Below, piece after piece: positions 53,395 to 63,748 of a stretch of 64,000 bases of DNA; positions within the stretch are counted from its first letter, which is position 1, and every line of letters starts with the position of its first letter. The position numbers and the translations under genes were made by a program. This DNA is from Lutibacter sp. GTDB taxonomy: Bacteria > Bacteroidota > Bacteroidia > Flavobacteriales > Flavobacteriaceae. Under the pieces are notes generated by a model. The model made no database searches and was not told the origin of the DNA. It saw only the letters and a program-made list of their open reading frames with translations. Location: the NCBI GenBank assembly GCA_030683995.1, contig JAUXPH010000040.1, positions 186,001 through 250,000 of the forward strand, given 5' to 3'.

Positions 53395-54225
53395 TTACTG
53401 ATTCCCCAATATAATTGGCATACCGCTTTTTCCGCCTCCAATTACAATAACCTTGCTGTTAGGAGATTCAGATAACTTAATAGTGGCTTCAATCCCTTTG
53501 TCCTGAAGAATTTGATCATTCAATGAAGCGCTTAATATTCGGTTGGCGTCTGCCTTACCCTTCGCCTCAATAATTTGTTTTTCGGCCTCCTTTGCAGCAG
53601 TTATCAACCTAAATTCATACTCCAAAGATTCCTGCTCTTGCTTTAATTTACTTTCAATTGCTGTTTTAATTGTAGGCGGTAAAGTTACATCTCTTACCAA
53701 AATAGCGTTTAACTGAACGTATTGTGGTTCCACAATTTTTTTTGTCTCTTCAAAAATTTCAGATTGAATAGCATCTCTTTTTGTAGAATATAATTGCTCT
53801 GGCGTATATCTTCCAACCACGCTTCTTGTAGCTGAACGTACGGCAGGAATTATAACACTTGAAAGATAATCCTGGCCTCTTGTTTGATGCAATAATCCAA
53901 CTGTAGCAGCTGTTGGCTGATATAAAACTGAAGCATCCAGTTTAATTTCAAGACCATTGGCCGATAAAACCAACATCTCTCTTTCCAACAATTCTTGCTG
54001 TCTCACATTGTAAACAAATACTTTGTTCCAGGGAGCCACCACATGAAATCCCTCACCTAAAGGAGCCATATCGGTAACCACACCGCCTCCAAATGTTTTA
54101 TATAACACCCCTACTTCTCCAGAATTGATTGTTGTTGTTGATTTTGATAATAAAATAACAAGTATAATGACACCTATTATTATTGGCATTAAAGTTTTTG
54201 GCAATTGTAATTGTCCGTTGCTCAT
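53395..54225 (-). CDS. Prohibitin/SPFH-family membrane protein
   Basis: One N-terminal membrane helix (ILKTLMP-like region, residues ~12-30: IIIGVIILVILLS) then an SPFH/band-7 domain: SGEVGVLYKTFGGGV, PLGEGFHVVAPWNKVFVYNVR, RDVTLPPTIKTAIESKLKQE, followed by a coiled-coil (EQESLEYEFRLITAAKEAEK). It probably forms membrane-bound ring complexes that guard proteases or organise microdomains. 276 residues, typical of bacterial prohibitin homologues. A -7 match lies 31 nt upstream. Confidence 0.92.
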   Translation of the reverse strand: MSNGQLQLPKTLMPIIIGVIILVILLSKSTTTINSGEVGVLYKTFGGGVVTDMAPLGEGFHVVAPWNKVFVYNVRQQELLEREMLVLSANGLEIKLDASVLYQPTAATVGLLHQTRGQDYLSSVIIPAVRSATRSVVGRYTPEQLYSTKRDAIQSEIFEETKKIVEPQYVQLNAILVRDVTLPPTIKTAIESKLKQEQESLEYEFRLITAAKEAEKQIIEAKGKADANRILSASLNDQILQDKGIEATIKLSESPNSKVIVIGGGKSGMPIILGNQ

Positions 54226-54256
54226 TTTTTTCTGTTTTAGAGTTTAGTATATTGTT

Positions 54257-54264
54257 CAAATATA
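54257..54264 (-). promoter_or_regulatory. -7 element of the prohibitin-like gene
   Basis: Minus strand TATATTTG, full match to TAnnTTTG, 31 nt before the start codon. Confidence 0.5.
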
Positions 54265-54370
54265 CGAAAGAAAATTAAAACAGCTAAATTTGCCTAATAA
54301 TTTAAAATACTGAATATCAACCAATTATTTTTAATAAATGTGATTATTTATCTATATTTTGGAAAATAGC

Positions 54371-56398
54371 TCAAATCCTACCATAATATTTTCGTGTAAA
54401 CCACTCAAAACTTAATGTCAACACAATCATTCCCAGAATCCATTTCCAATCAATCAAAAGTGTTTTTGAGATGGTGTTATTTTGAATGCTTTTAAATCTT
54501 TCATCCTTTAGTAAATAATCTATTAAATTTTGTGCCTGACTGTTATAAAATGTGAATCCTTCTGTCTCATTTGCCACTTTTTTTAAGAGTTGGTCATTGG
54601 CATAGGCAAATTGCGCTTCAATTTCAAACGGCAGAATTTTAAAACTGCCTGAAACGCTGTTGTTTGTATTTTCAACTGAAACAGTATAGGCATATTCCCC
54701 AAAAGGAATTGTAGGAAGTTCCACCACAAACCTATTATTTAATACCGCCAATGGAATTTTTTTGATGAATTTTGATGCTTCATTTGAAACTGTTATCCAA
54801 AGTTTGCTTCTATTGTCAAAATTGAAATTCTCATCCACATAACTTGCAGAAATTTGAATGGTTTCATTCGCATAATAAATGGGATTCGCAGTTACGTTCA
54901 GCCTGCTTTTTGAATCTGTTGAAACTAAATAGTGAATTAAACCGGCCAAAAATCCGTCAAAACGTTCAAAAGTTTTATTTTCCACAAAACTGTTCATCCG
55001 CCAGCGCCAGAAATTTTCCCCCAATAAAACGGCAGCTTTTTGGCTGCTGTTTTCAAAAGTTGCCAATAATGGCTTGTTTGTTTCAATATTTCCTATTTTT
55101 TGAAATAATAAGGACTGGTACGGAACAGAAAAGGCAATTTCCCCAAAACGGTCTTCAATGGGCGCAAAATTTGAAAAATCAATATCGGCACTTAAAAAAG
55201 CAGCGTAATTGGCATTGAAAATCGGACGGAAATTTTCCAGTTCTGAACTTATTATTTTTGAAAAACTTCCCTGAATGCTGTTTAAAAAATTCCAATCAGT
55301 GCTTCTCCCTGTAATCACAAAATAATTTAGCTTCTTTTGATTAATTTCTGCAAAAACATTTTTGAATAAAGAGGTAGGTTGATATAAAATAACCAATTGA
55401 TAGTCAGTAATATTGCCTTTAAAATTTACTGCAGTTGACGTGGTTACGGTTCTTTGTTTATTGCTTTCAATAGCTTTTTTCAGCATTCCCAAATCGGGAT
55501 GGACGATAGATGTTAAAATAAGAATTTTGGATTTTTCTTCAATAACGTTGATGCTGAAATTTCTGGTGTTGTTCTGCGTGTTTTGCTCATTTTCCAACTG
55601 ATCAACAGTAGCGGCATAAAATTGTGTTCCTTTGGCTGCGGCCGTTAAAAAAAATTTGGCTGTTTTAACATTTTGTGATTTTGAAAATTGAAATTGCTCG
55701 GAATAAACTTTGGTTCCTTTGTGATAAATGTTGAGATTTTTTGTAACAGGCTTATTTCCTGTATAGTTGATAAAGAGTTCAACAGGCAATTGATTATTTC
55801 TAAAAGCAAACGGATTTACGTTTAACTGGCTGATGCAGATATCTTCAAAAACAGTGGTGTCGCCAACAATAAATGGAAAAACCGGACTTTTATAATTTAC
55901 AAATTCAACGCTGTTTCCAACGGTTTGGTTTCCGTCGGAAATTAAAATAACCGGACTTGTGCCCGTTTTATGCAATTTTGAAAATTCTTGAAAAGGCAAT
56001 GCTAAGTTGGTTTGGCTTTCCTCAAAATTTAACTCATTTAATGGATATAAACCGGATCCAAAACCATAAAAACTGATGTTGTATTTGTTATTTAATTCCG
56101 AATCCGTTTTGATTTTTTCTACTAAATTTTGAACAGCTTCGTTTTGCGAGTTGAATTTAATTGATTTAGAATTGTCAACCGCAACCAATAAATTTGGTTT
56201 TATAATTTCAATATTGTTTTTTTTTAATGAAGGATTTATCAATAACAATAAAATCAAAAAAATAGTCAAAAATCTAAAAAAGGAAAGCCAATAATCCAAT
56301 TGGCTTCGCGCTGTATTTTTCCATAGATATTGAAAAACAGCTATAAAAAGCGCTACAAATACCGCTAAAATTATCAATAACAATTTTTCAGTTTCCAT
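54371..56398 (-). CDS. Membrane protein with von Willebrand factor A domain
   Basis: Two N-terminal membrane helices (~residues 5-24 and 38-55), then a periplasmic VWA domain: LLVAVDNSKSIKF has the metal-binding DxSxS (Asp75, Ser77, Ser79), and ILISDGNQTVGNSVEF the later Asp. A beta-rich central part and a glutamine-amidotransferase-like fold around 290-480 are possible but not confirmable by eye. One C-terminal helix (ILGMIVLTLSFEWF). 675 residues. Related to BatA/BatB-neighbour proteins of Bacteroidetes. Downstream of fabG on the same strand, separated by a 281-nt repeat-rich gap. Confidence 0.82.
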   Translation of the reverse strand: METEKLLLIILAVFVALFIAVFQYLWKNTARSQLDYWLSFFRFLTIFLILLLLINPSLKKNNIEIIKPNLLVAVDNSKSIKFNSQNEAVQNLVEKIKTDSELNNKYNISFYGFGSGLYPLNELNFEESQTNLALPFQEFSKLHKTGTSPVILISDGNQTVGNSVEFVNYKSPVFPFIVGDTTVFEDICISQLNVNPFAFRNNQLPVELFINYTGNKPVTKNLNIYHKGTKVYSEQFQFSKSQNVKTAKFFLTAAAKGTQFYAATVDQLENEQNTQNNTRNFSINVIEEKSKILILTSIVHPDLGMLKKAIESNKQRTVTTSTAVNFKGNITDYQLVILYQPTSLFKNVFAEINQKKLNYFVITGRSTDWNFLNSIQGSFSKIISSELENFRPIFNANYAAFLSADIDFSNFAPIEDRFGEIAFSVPYQSLLFQKIGNIETNKPLLATFENSSQKAAVLLGENFWRWRMNSFVENKTFERFDGFLAGLIHYLVSTDSKSRLNVTANPIYYANETIQISASYVDENFNFDNRSKLWITVSNEASKFIKKIPLAVLNNRFVVELPTIPFGEYAYTVSVENTNNSVSGSFKILPFEIEAQFAYANDQLLKKVANETEGFTFYNSQAQNLIDYLLKDERFKSIQNNTISKTLLIDWKWILGMIVLTLSFEWFTRKYYGRI

Positions 56399-56460
56399 TT
56401 AAAGTCAAGTAGTCTTTAATTATCAAAATCTGGTAAATGTTGTCCGTATTACACTTTCAA

Positions 56461-56505
56461 AATTCCCCCTTCGGGCCTGCCTGCCGGCTAGGCAGGGATT
56501 AGGGC
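56461..56505. repeat. TTCG-hairpin repeat split by a GC-rich palindrome
   Basis: AATTCCCCCTTCGGG is the same as at 38522-38536, but here 21 nt (56476-56496, CCTGCCTGCCGG.. AGGCAGG) intervene before ATTAGGG. Comparison of the two sites gives an occupied and an empty version. Confidence 0.75.
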
Positions 56506-56664
56506 AATGTCATTAAGTTAAGGCATTTATGCATTATTTTTGTCCTTCCGAGGTACGAGGAATCTCATCATACGTGCTCATTTGTTGCGATTCCTCCTTT
56601 GTCGGACACGAGCGATAGCGAACTGGCGAAGCAATGACAAATATTTCCTTAACTTAATGACATT
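56506..56664. mobile_element. MITE-like element with 18-bp perfect terminal inverted repeats
   Basis: AATGTCATTAAGTTAAGG (56506-56523) is the exact reverse complement of 56647-56664. Inside, GAGGAATC (56557-56564) pairs with GATTCCTC (56589-56596), and ATTTTTGTC.. pairs with ..GACAAAT. Direct repeats of GGATTAGGG flank the element (56496-56504 and 56667-56675), which could be a target duplication. It resembles the palindromic GTCATTCCGAGG/GAATC type of interspersed repeat; it carries no transposase. Confidence 0.65.
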
Positions 56665-56679
56665 GGGGATTAGGGAGCT

Positions 56680-57420
56680 TTACATTCCCCCATCAACGCT
56701 CAATGTTTGTCCGGTAATATAAGAACTCATATCCGAAGCTAAAAATACACAAGCATTTGCAATGTCTTCAGGCGTTCCGCCGCGTTTTAACGGAATGGCA
56801 TCTCTCCATTGTTTCACTGTTTCTTCAGGTAAATTGGCGGTCATTTCTGTTTCAATAAATCCAGGTGCAATCACGTTGCTTCTAATATTTCTTGAGCCCA
56901 GCTCCAAGGCAACGGATTTAGAAAAACCGATAATTCCGGCTTTTGAAGCTGCATAATTTGCTTGTCCGGCATTTCCTTTTAACCCAACCACCGAACTCAT
57001 ATTGATAATGGATCCCGATCGTTGCTTCATCATTGGCCGAATTACAGCTTTTGTTAAATTGAAAACCGATTTTAAATTCACTTCAATCACCGTGTCAAAA
57101 TCTTCTTCAGAAATTCGCATCAACAAATTGTCTTTTGTAATCCCTGCATTGTTCACCAAAATATCTATCGTTCCAAATTCTTTAATAACTTCTGCCGCCA
57201 ATTCTTGGGCAGCCTCATAATTTGCGGCATTTGACTGGTATCCTTTTGCTTTTACGCCATAACTCATCAATTCTTTTTCCAATTCTTGGGCCGCTTCAAG
57301 TGAAGAACTAAAAGTAAAAGCAACATTTGCTCCATGTTTTGCGAAAGTTTGGGCTATTCCTTTTCCTATTCCTCTGGTTGCTCCCGTAATTAAAGCAGTT
57401 TTGTTTTCTAAAAGTTTCAT
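56680..57420 (-). CDS. fabG: 3-oxoacyl-[acyl-carrier-protein] reductase
   Basis: NADPH-dependent reduction in fatty-acid elongation; cytoplasmic short-chain dehydrogenase. Rossmann motif ALITGATRGIGKGIA, NNAGITKDNLLMRI, catalytic Ser in INMSSVVGLKGNAGQ, Tyr-x-x-x-Lys in NYAASKAGIIGFSK, and IAPGFIETEMTANLPE, ending TGQTLSVDGGM. 246 residues: all standard FabG signs. A -7 match is 40 nt upstream. No other fab genes adjacent. Confidence 0.94.
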   Translation of the reverse strand: MKLLENKTALITGATRGIGKGIAQTFAKHGANVAFTFSSSLEAAQELEKELMSYGVKAKGYQSNAANYEAAQELAAEVIKEFGTIDILVNNAGITKDNLLMRISEEDFDTVIEVNLKSVFNLTKAVIRPMMKQRSGSIINMSSVVGLKGNAGQANYAASKAGIIGFSKSVALELGSRNIRSNVIAPGFIETEMTANLPEETVKQWRDAIPLKRGGTPEDIANACVFLASDMSSYITGQTLSVDGGM

Positions 57421-57459
57421 ATTGTGTTTATTTTGATTTCTTTTTAATTTTTAACAAAT

Positions 57460-57467
57460 CAAATATA
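57460..57467 (-). promoter_or_regulatory. -7 element of fabG
   Basis: Minus strand TATATTTG, full match to TAnnTTTG, about 40 nt before the start codon. The rest of the 57421-57705 gap shows no gene. Confidence 0.5.
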
Positions 57468-57705
57468 CATAATTGCGCAAAAATAAACCGCTCTTGTGCG
57501 ATTTCAATTTTTATATTATTTGAGAAGACCATTAAAAGTTTAGCTATTCATTAAAAAAATAAATTTCAAAAACCTTTGTTGTTTCATAAATGTAATGCGA
57601 AATTCATTATTTTTTTTAAATTTAGTAACATTAGTTTCATAATAGTTAATTAAAAGTTAAATTTTATTTATATATTGCCCACATTAATTAACAAAAACAC
57701 AAAAC

Positions 57706-60624
57706 ATGAATTCAAAAAAACAATTAATCTTAGGGATTTTTTCCCTTTTTACGATGGCAATTTATGCACAATCGTATCAAGTTACAGGGAAAGTAACAGA
57801 CTCAGATAACCAGCCGTTACCTGGTGTTTCTGTAACTATTGAAGGTACCTCAAGAGGTACAACAACCGATTTTAATGGCGCTTATGCCATTATGGTTCAA
57901 AGCAGAGAAAATCTTATTTTTTCTTATGTTGGATACAATGAAAAGAAACTAGAAATGGACGGCACTAAAATATTTAATGTTGTCTTGATTTCAGGAGTTG
58001 CATTAAAAGAAGTGGTGGTAGTTGGGTCAAGAAATCCGAACAGAACCTCTGTTGATACTGCCGTTCCTGTTGATGTTATTGATGTGGCGGAACTAATTAC
58101 AGCTGGTCCTCAAGTAAACTTAAACCAGATATTAAACTATGTGGCGCCTTCATTTACATCAAACACACAAACAATTGCAGATGGTACTGACCATATTGAC
58201 CCTGCTTCTTTAAGAGGTTTGGGACCAGATCAAGTTTTGGTTTTGATTAATGGAAAAAGAAGGCACAATTCGTCACTGGTAAATGTGAACGGAACTTTTG
58301 GGAGAGGAAGTGTTGGTACAGATTTAAATGCAATTCCGGCCGCTTCCATAGAACGGATTGAAGTATTAAGGGATGGTGCCGCAGCGCAATATGGCTCTGA
58401 TGCCATTGCCGGCGTTATTAACATTGTATTAAAAAGAAGCACCAATGAACTAAACCTAAATGTTACAAGCGGCGCTAACTTCTCAGAATACGCCAACGAA
58501 CAAACAGGCGGGGTTGATGGGCAAACAACAAACGTAAGTGCAAACTACGGTTTACAATTGGGAGATAAAGGCGGATTTATCAACTTTACAGGAGATTTTG
58601 ATGTTCGGGAAGATTACAGCAGGATGAAAGAGCTAGGAGATAATATTTTCAATCTGTACAATACCGTTGAAAGATTTGCAAACAATGCAGGTTATGATTT
58701 ATCAAAATTGTTGGATGATGATGTTGCCGATGTTATTCAATATGGAAATGCGGCCGGACTAAATTTAGATCCAAATGCAACAAAAGCTGAATTACGGAAT
58801 ATTTTAAAAGCCGATAACACCACTGCCGAGTTGGCTGCGCGCGGTTTGGAAAGAAGTGATTTCAATATGAGAGTTGGACAATCGGCTTTACGTGGCGGTC
58901 GTTTCTTTGCAAACTTTTCACTTCCGTTAAATGACGATGGCACTGAATTGTATGCTGTTGCAGGCATGAGTTCGAGAACCGGAAATTCTGCTGGGTTTTA
59001 CAGATTACCTAATAATGATAGAACTTACACACCTGCTTATATGAATGGTTTTTTACCTGAAATTAATTCCAATATCAAAGATAAATCTTTTTCGGTGGGC
59101 ATAAAAGGCAAAGTATCGGACTGGGAAGTAGATTTTAGCAATACTTGGGGGAAAAATGCTTTTATGTATACGATTGGAAATACCTTCAATGCCTCTATGC
59201 AAAAAGCATCCCCAACCCTTTTTGATGCCGGCGGATTTTCCTTTGCGCAAAACACCACCAATCTAGACATCAGTCAATTTTTTGAAGACACTATGGCTGG
59301 ATTAAATATTGCTTTTGGTGCTGAATATCGTTTGGAAAATTATGAAATTATAGCTGGGGAACTGGCTTCATATGCACAATATACAGCCGACGGGCAAGTG
59401 ATAACATTGCCAACTCAAAGTCCCTCCAAAGATTTCTTTGGAACTGCAAGACAAGGAGGTTCACAAGTTTTTCCTGGATTTAGTCCTGCAAACGAATTGT
59501 CTCGCGGAAGAAGCAGCGTTGCGGGTTATTTTGATGTTGAAGCAGATGTTACTGATAATTTATTATTGAGTGGTGCCGTGCGTTATGAAGATTATTCCGA
59601 TTTTGGTTCTACCTTAAATTTTAAAGTGGCCACAAGAATAAAAGCGGGTGAAAACACCAATATTAGAGCCGCGTTAAATACTGGCTTTAGAGCGCCTTCT
59701 TTACACCAATTGAATTTCAATTCTACGTCTACAATTTTTAATAACTTAGGTAACCCTGTAGAAGTCGGGACATTTGCTAATGATAGCAGACCTGCAAAAT
59801 TATTAGGAATCCCACAATTAAAAGAGGAAAAATCTAGAAGTGTCAGTGTTGGTTTTACCTCTAAATTACCTGAAATGCATTTAACATTTACCGTTGACGG
59901 CTATTTTGTGGCCATTGACGACAGGATTGTTTATACTGGTCAATTTGGAATTAGCGATACTGATGCCAATCCGAATAATAATACAGGTTCTGAATTAGAT
60001 TTGTTGTTAAAACAAGCGAATGCTTCGGCCGCTTCATTTTTCGCAAATGCCATTGATACAGAATCAAAAGGTGTGGATGTGGTAATAACTCACGATGCGC
60101 TAATAGGCAGCAACGCCAAGTTAAAATCGGATTTGTCAGGTACTTTTTCCAAAACAATAAAAGTTGGAGATATTAAAGCATCTGATGTTTTGATAAATGC
60201 GGGATTGGTTGGCACCTATTTCCCTGAAGACAGCAGGGTTTACTTAGAAGAATCGGTACCAAGAACAAAAATAAATTTATCGAACAGTTTAACCACCGAT
60301 AAATTTAATGTTTTTTTAAGAAACGTTTGGTTTGGAGAAGTTACCGAAGCTACCACAACAGTTGCCAATCAACAAGTTTTTGGATCAAAATTAGTCACAG
60401 ATTTATCTTTTGGCTATAAAGTATCCGGAAGCACCACAGTTACCGTTGGGGCAAATAACTTATTTGACATTTACCCAGACAGAGCTGCACAAGATTTGCA
60501 ACCTGATGTAACTGGTGACCAAAACAACAGAAGCGGCGGTAAATTTGACTGGTCAAGAAGGGCGCAACAATTTGGAATTGGAGGACGTTTCCTTTTTGCA
60601 AGATTGAATATAATACTTAAATAA
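57706..60624 (+). CDS. TonB-dependent outer-membrane receptor (non-SusC type)
   Basis: Signal peptide [21 protein letters not shown], then a carboxypeptidase-regulatory-like domain ([20 protein letters not shown], ~residues 25-105), a plug (~120-250: [49 protein letters not shown]) and a 22-strand barrel ending in an aromatic-rich tail. 972 residues. It has no SusD partner; it is convergent with the GH31 alpha-glucosidase gene, suggesting a possible maltodextrin or other glucoside uptake pair, though convergent genes are not co-transcribed. The plug ending DAIAGVINI is typical of siderophore/vitamin-type receptors as well, so substrate open. Confidence 0.92.
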   Translation: MNSKKQLILGIFSLFTMAIYAQSYQVTGKVTDSDNQPLPGVSVTIEGTSRGTTTDFNGAYAIMVQSRENLIFSYVGYNEKKLEMDGTKIFNVVLISGVALKEVVVVGSRNPNRTSVDTAVPVDVIDVAELITAGPQVNLNQILNYVAPSFTSNTQTIADGTDHIDPASLRGLGPDQVLVLINGKRRHNSSLVNVNGTFGRGSVGTDLNAIPAASIERIEVLRDGAAAQYGSDAIAGVINIVLKRSTNELNLNVTSGANFSEYANEQTGGVDGQTTNVSANYGLQLGDKGGFINFTGDFDVREDYSRMKELGDNIFNLYNTVERFANNAGYDLSKLLDDDVADVIQYGNAAGLNLDPNATKAELRNILKADNTTAELAARGLERSDFNMRVGQSALRGGRFFANFSLPLNDDGTELYAVAGMSSRTGNSAGFYRLPNNDRTYTPAYMNGFLPEINSNIKDKSFSVGIKGKVSDWEVDFSNTWGKNAFMYTIGNTFNASMQKASPTLFDAGGFSFAQNTTNLDISQFFEDTMAGLNIAFGAEYRLENYEIIAGELASYAQYTADGQVITLPTQSPSKDFFGTARQGGSQVFPGFSPANELSRGRSSVAGYFDVEADVTDNLLLSGAVRYEDYSDFGSTLNFKVATRIKAGENTNIRAALNTGFRAPSLHQLNFNSTSTIFNNLGNPVEVGTFANDSRPAKLLGIPQLKEEKSRSVSVGFTSKLPEMHLTFTVDGYFVAIDDRIVYTGQFGISDTDANPNNNTGSELDLLLKQANASAASFFANAIDTESKGVDVVITHDALIGSNAKLKSDLSGTFSKTIKVGDIKASDVLINAGLVGTYFPEDSRVYLEESVPRTKINLSNSLTTDKFNVFLRNVWFGEVTEATTTVANQQVFGSKLVTDLSFGYKVSGSTTVTVGANNLFDIYPDRAAQDLQPDVTGDQNNRSGGKFDWSRRAQQFGIGGRFLFARLNIILK

Positions 60625-60644
60625 AATTTTTATTTCTAGAATTT

Positions 60645-60678
60645 AAAAAGCTTCCCGAAAATCGGGAAGCTTTTTTTT
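60645..60678. terminator. Bidirectional terminator between TonB receptor and GH31
   Basis: AAAAAGCTTCCCGA (60645-60658) pairs perfectly with TCGGGAAGCTTTTT (60662-60675); A and T runs on both sides serve both convergent genes. Confidence 0.9.
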
Positions 60679-60704
60679 AGAATTATTTTAATGGAAAAAA
60701 TTCT

Positions 60705-63122
60705 TTAATCAACAATTATCGCCTTTCTGCCAATAATATGAAGTTCTGTAAACTCTTTTGAAATAACTAAAATATTTCCTTTAAGACTTGACTCCAAATC
60801 AATTTTAACATTGTCCACCTCCACTTTTTTAATTTCAAAAGGCAAACCTATTAAATTAATTTCAAAAGTTTCATAGGAAGTAATAAATTTTCCAGATTTA
60901 AATTGTTGAATGGTCAAGGAATCCTCTTTGCCCAAAAGATTGAAATTTCGTAAACTAAATCTTCCTTTTTTATAATCGAATCCATCTTCGGCATCTTCAT
61001 AAACCTGAGATTTTTCTTTCCCGAATTTAAAAAATACATCCAAATGAAGCTCGGTTATTTCCTTTTCTCCAACATATTGCTGAATAGGATATTTTGGGAT
61101 AATGGCGCCTTCTTTCACAAAAATGGGCATACTGTCCAAATCAGCATCAACCCAAACCTCATTTCCGCCAATAACCAAACTATTGTCCCAGAAATTATAC
61201 CAATTTCCTTCAGGAACATACATTCTTCTTCCTTTGGCATTTGGCTCAGTAATTGGGCAGGCGAGTATTTTTTCACCAAACACAAATTCATCATTTCTGT
61301 AATGCGTATGCACATCTGCCTGATCATATAAAACCAAGGATTTCAAAATCGGAATGCCTTCTGTGGCATAACGCCAAAATGCCGTATATAAATAAGGCAA
61401 CAATTGGTACCTGATTTCAATGAATTTTCTGACAATATCAGTAATGTTATCTCCAAAAGCCCAAGGTTCCTGGTCGCCGTGGTCGCCTGATGAATGTGTT
61501 CTGCAAAATGGATGGAAAATTCCCAACTGAATCCAGCGCGCGTAAAGTTCGCCATTTGGTTGCTCCGCAAATCCGCCAATATCTGATCCAACAAAGGAAA
61601 ATCCCGACATACACATACGTTGCGCCTGTAAATTTGCAATGGTTAAATGCTCCCAAGTCGCCACATTGTCACCTGTCCAAGTTGATGAATAGCGTTGTGT
61701 GCCGGCATAAGCAGCCCTTGTAATCACAAAAGGACGTTTTGGATAGGAGAATTTTTTTAATCCTTGGTAAGTGGCTCTTGCCATTTGCATTCCATAAATA
61801 TTGTGCGCCTTTCTGTGGCTGCATTCATTTCCGTCGTAATTATGCCTTACATCATCCGGAAAAGTTTTTCCGGGAACATCCATAATTGCGGGTTCGTTCA
61901 TATCGTTCCATACGCCTTTTACACCAATATCTTCGATAAGTTCTTTGAATAAACCCGACCACCATTCGCGGACTTCAGGTTTGGTGAAATCGGGGAAATA
62001 ACATTCTCCCGGCCAAACTTTTCCTTTCATATAAGGACCATCGGCACGTTTACAAAAATAATCTTTGTCAAGTCCTTCCTTAAAAACGCTGTAATCATTG
62101 TCTATTTTAATTCCAGGATCTATAATAGCTACAGTTTTAAAACCGATATCAGCCAATTCCTTCACCATTCGTCTGGGATTTGGAAAATATTCTTTATTCC
62201 AGGTAAAACACCTAAAACCCTCCATATAATCGATGTCTAAATAAATAGCATCACAAGGAATTCTAAGTTCTCTAAATTTATTGGTGATTTCTTTTACGTT
62301 AGATTCCGGATAATAACTCCATTTGCATTGGTGGTATCCCAAGGCCCAAAGCGGCGGCAATTCGTGCGGTTTTCCGGTTAAATCAGTATAATTGGAAACC
62401 ACTTCACCCATTTCAGGGCCATAAATAAAATAATAATTCATTTCGCCACCCTGCGCCCAAAAACTGGTGACATTTCTGCGTTCCTGACAAAAATCAAAAT
62501 AGGAGCGAAAAGTATTGTCGAAAAATATGCCGTAAGCTTTTCCGTGATGCAATCCTGTGTAAAATGGAATTGCTTTATAAATTGGATCAGTATCTTTGTC
62601 GAATGCATAAGAATCGGTCACCCAATTCTCAAATCGTTTGCTTTTTAAATTTAAGGCAACCGGTTTATCTCCCAATCCGTAATAACTTTCTTTTTCTTGT
62701 GAATTTTTGGACATTTTTACAATATTGCCTCCAAATTCGTAACTTTCTTCCCAATGAAAACCAAGTTCATCTTCAGAAATAAGTGTATTGTCTTTTGCAT
62801 CAAAAATAGATTTTCTCATATCTTCTTTTGATATATGGCAAATTAACTTTGAAGTGGTAATGATATAATTGATTTCGTCTTCGGTTACTTCAAGATGGTT
62901 AAATCCCCTGCTCGCATAACGTGTTATGGCATAAGAAAAATCATTTTCAAATATTGAAGTTGTGGTATAACGAAAACGCAACACACTGTCTCTCTGTACA
63001 GTAAGCTGTAACACTACATTATTTTCACTCCTAAAATAGAGCGTGTCAACATCTTTTTTATAGGAAATTATTTTTGAAGGAAATTGATTTCCTTTTAATT
63101 CAAGTTCGGTGTTTATAATCAT
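60705..63122 (-). CDS. GH31 alpha-glucosidase-type enzyme
   Basis: Retaining alpha-glycosidase releasing terminal alpha-glucose or alpha-xylose. No signal peptide is apparent (MIINTELELKGNQFPSK), so probably cytoplasmic. N-terminal beta-sandwich (~1-230) with YYGLGDKPVALNLK, then the (beta/alpha)8 domain: WALGYHQCKWSYYPE, CDAIYLDIDYMEGF, the nucleophile in GVWNDMNEPAIMD (Asp407), TRAAYAGTQRYSSTWTGDNV with the acid/base Asp in TGDN, and SGFSFVGSDIGGFA; C-terminal beta domains ending in EFTELHIIG. 805 residues, normal. A -7 match is 24 nt upstream. Confidence 0.93.
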   Translation of the reverse strand: MIINTELELKGNQFPSKIISYKKDVDTLYFRSENNVVLQLTVQRDSVLRFRYTTTSIFENDFSYAITRYASRGFNHLEVTEDEINYIITTSKLICHISKEDMRKSIFDAKDNTLISEDELGFHWEESYEFGGNIVKMSKNSQEKESYYGLGDKPVALNLKSKRFENWVTDSYAFDKDTDPIYKAIPFYTGLHHGKAYGIFFDNTFRSYFDFCQERRNVTSFWAQGGEMNYYFIYGPEMGEVVSNYTDLTGKPHELPPLWALGYHQCKWSYYPESNVKEITNKFRELRIPCDAIYLDIDYMEGFRCFTWNKEYFPNPRRMVKELADIGFKTVAIIDPGIKIDNDYSVFKEGLDKDYFCKRADGPYMKGKVWPGECYFPDFTKPEVREWWSGLFKELIEDIGVKGVWNDMNEPAIMDVPGKTFPDDVRHNYDGNECSHRKAHNIYGMQMARATYQGLKKFSYPKRPFVITRAAYAGTQRYSSTWTGDNVATWEHLTIANLQAQRMCMSGFSFVGSDIGGFAEQPNGELYARWIQLGIFHPFCRTHSSGDHGDQEPWAFGDNITDIVRKFIEIRYQLLPYLYTAFWRYATEGIPILKSLVLYDQADVHTHYRNDEFVFGEKILACPITEPNAKGRRMYVPEGNWYNFWDNSLVIGGNEVWVDADLDSMPIFVKEGAIIPKYPIQQYVGEKEITELHLDVFFKFGKEKSQVYEDAEDGFDYKKGRFSLRNFNLLGKEDSLTIQQFKSGKFITSYETFEINLIGLPFEIKKVEVDNVKIDLESSLKGNILVISKEFTELHIIGRKAIIVD

Positions 63123-63145
63123 AAATTTTTTATTTGAACAAAATG

Positions 63146-63153
63146 CAAACGTA
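63146..63153 (-). promoter_or_regulatory. -7 element of the GH31 gene
   Basis: Minus strand TACGTTTG, full match to TAnnTTTG, 24 nt before the start codon. In the rest of the 63123-63475 gap I see only a TACTTTGG at 63435-63442 that may belong to the CD225 gene promoter. Confidence 0.45.
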
Positions 63154-63475
63154 CTAAAATAAATAATTTAAAAATCGTTATTTTCTTATTAATACAAGAC
63201 AAAAATCATATTTCATTGAAATTCAACAAAATAAAATGTCTAAAATTCGTATAAAAATATAGCATAAATCACGGTTTTATAACAATAATTTTAATGAGAA
63301 TTCCAGCCGGCAACTGTATTAAAATATTTTCCGATTTACTTGCCAAGATTCTTTTAACAGAATTTAAGTCATTTTAAAACATTCTTTTTTTTCAGGTAAA
63401 TCACTAAATCCTTCAAATTATTTAATTTTTTTCATACTTTGGTATTACAAAATTAAATCGAAAAAAAGATTCATT

Positions 63476-63742
63476 ATGAACCAACATCCACCAAAAAATT
63501 ACTTGATAGAATCCATTTTAGTGACCATATTTTGCTGTCTGCCTTTCGGAATTGTGGGAATTATAAATGCCGCGCAAGTAAATTCTAAATATGATTTGGG
63601 AGATTATGAAGGTGCTCTTAAAGCTTCCAAAGAAGCGCAGAAGTGGATGACTTGGGGAATTATATCGAGTCTTATTATAGGCTTTTTTTATCTTATTTTT
63701 ATTTTTGCCATAGGCGGTTTGGCAATGATGAGCGATTTTTAA
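63476..63742 (+). CDS. CD225/dispanin-family small membrane protein
   Basis: An 88-residue protein with two membrane segments: ILVTIFCCLPFGIVGIINAA with the intramembrane CC typical of CD225, the linker QVNSKYDLGDYEGALKASKEAQKW (central part GDYEGALKASKEA), and IISSLIIGFFYLIFIFAIGG. The pattern PxxYLxxSxxxxxxCCLPFG is the family hallmark. Function in bacteria is unclear. It is followed 6 nt later by a DUF2752 gene, a frequent pair in Bacteroidetes, so they likely form an operon. Confidence 0.9.
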   Translation: MNQHPPKNYLIESILVTIFCCLPFGIVGIINAAQVNSKYDLGDYEGALKASKEAQKWMTWGIISSLIIGFFYLIFIFAIGGLAMMSDF

Positions 63743-63748
63743 AAAAAT

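Noticed and set aside
56540-56722. 60-codon frame inside the MITE-like element
   Set aside because: Its codons are dictated by the inverted repeats, and it runs into the fabG end; no protein likeness.
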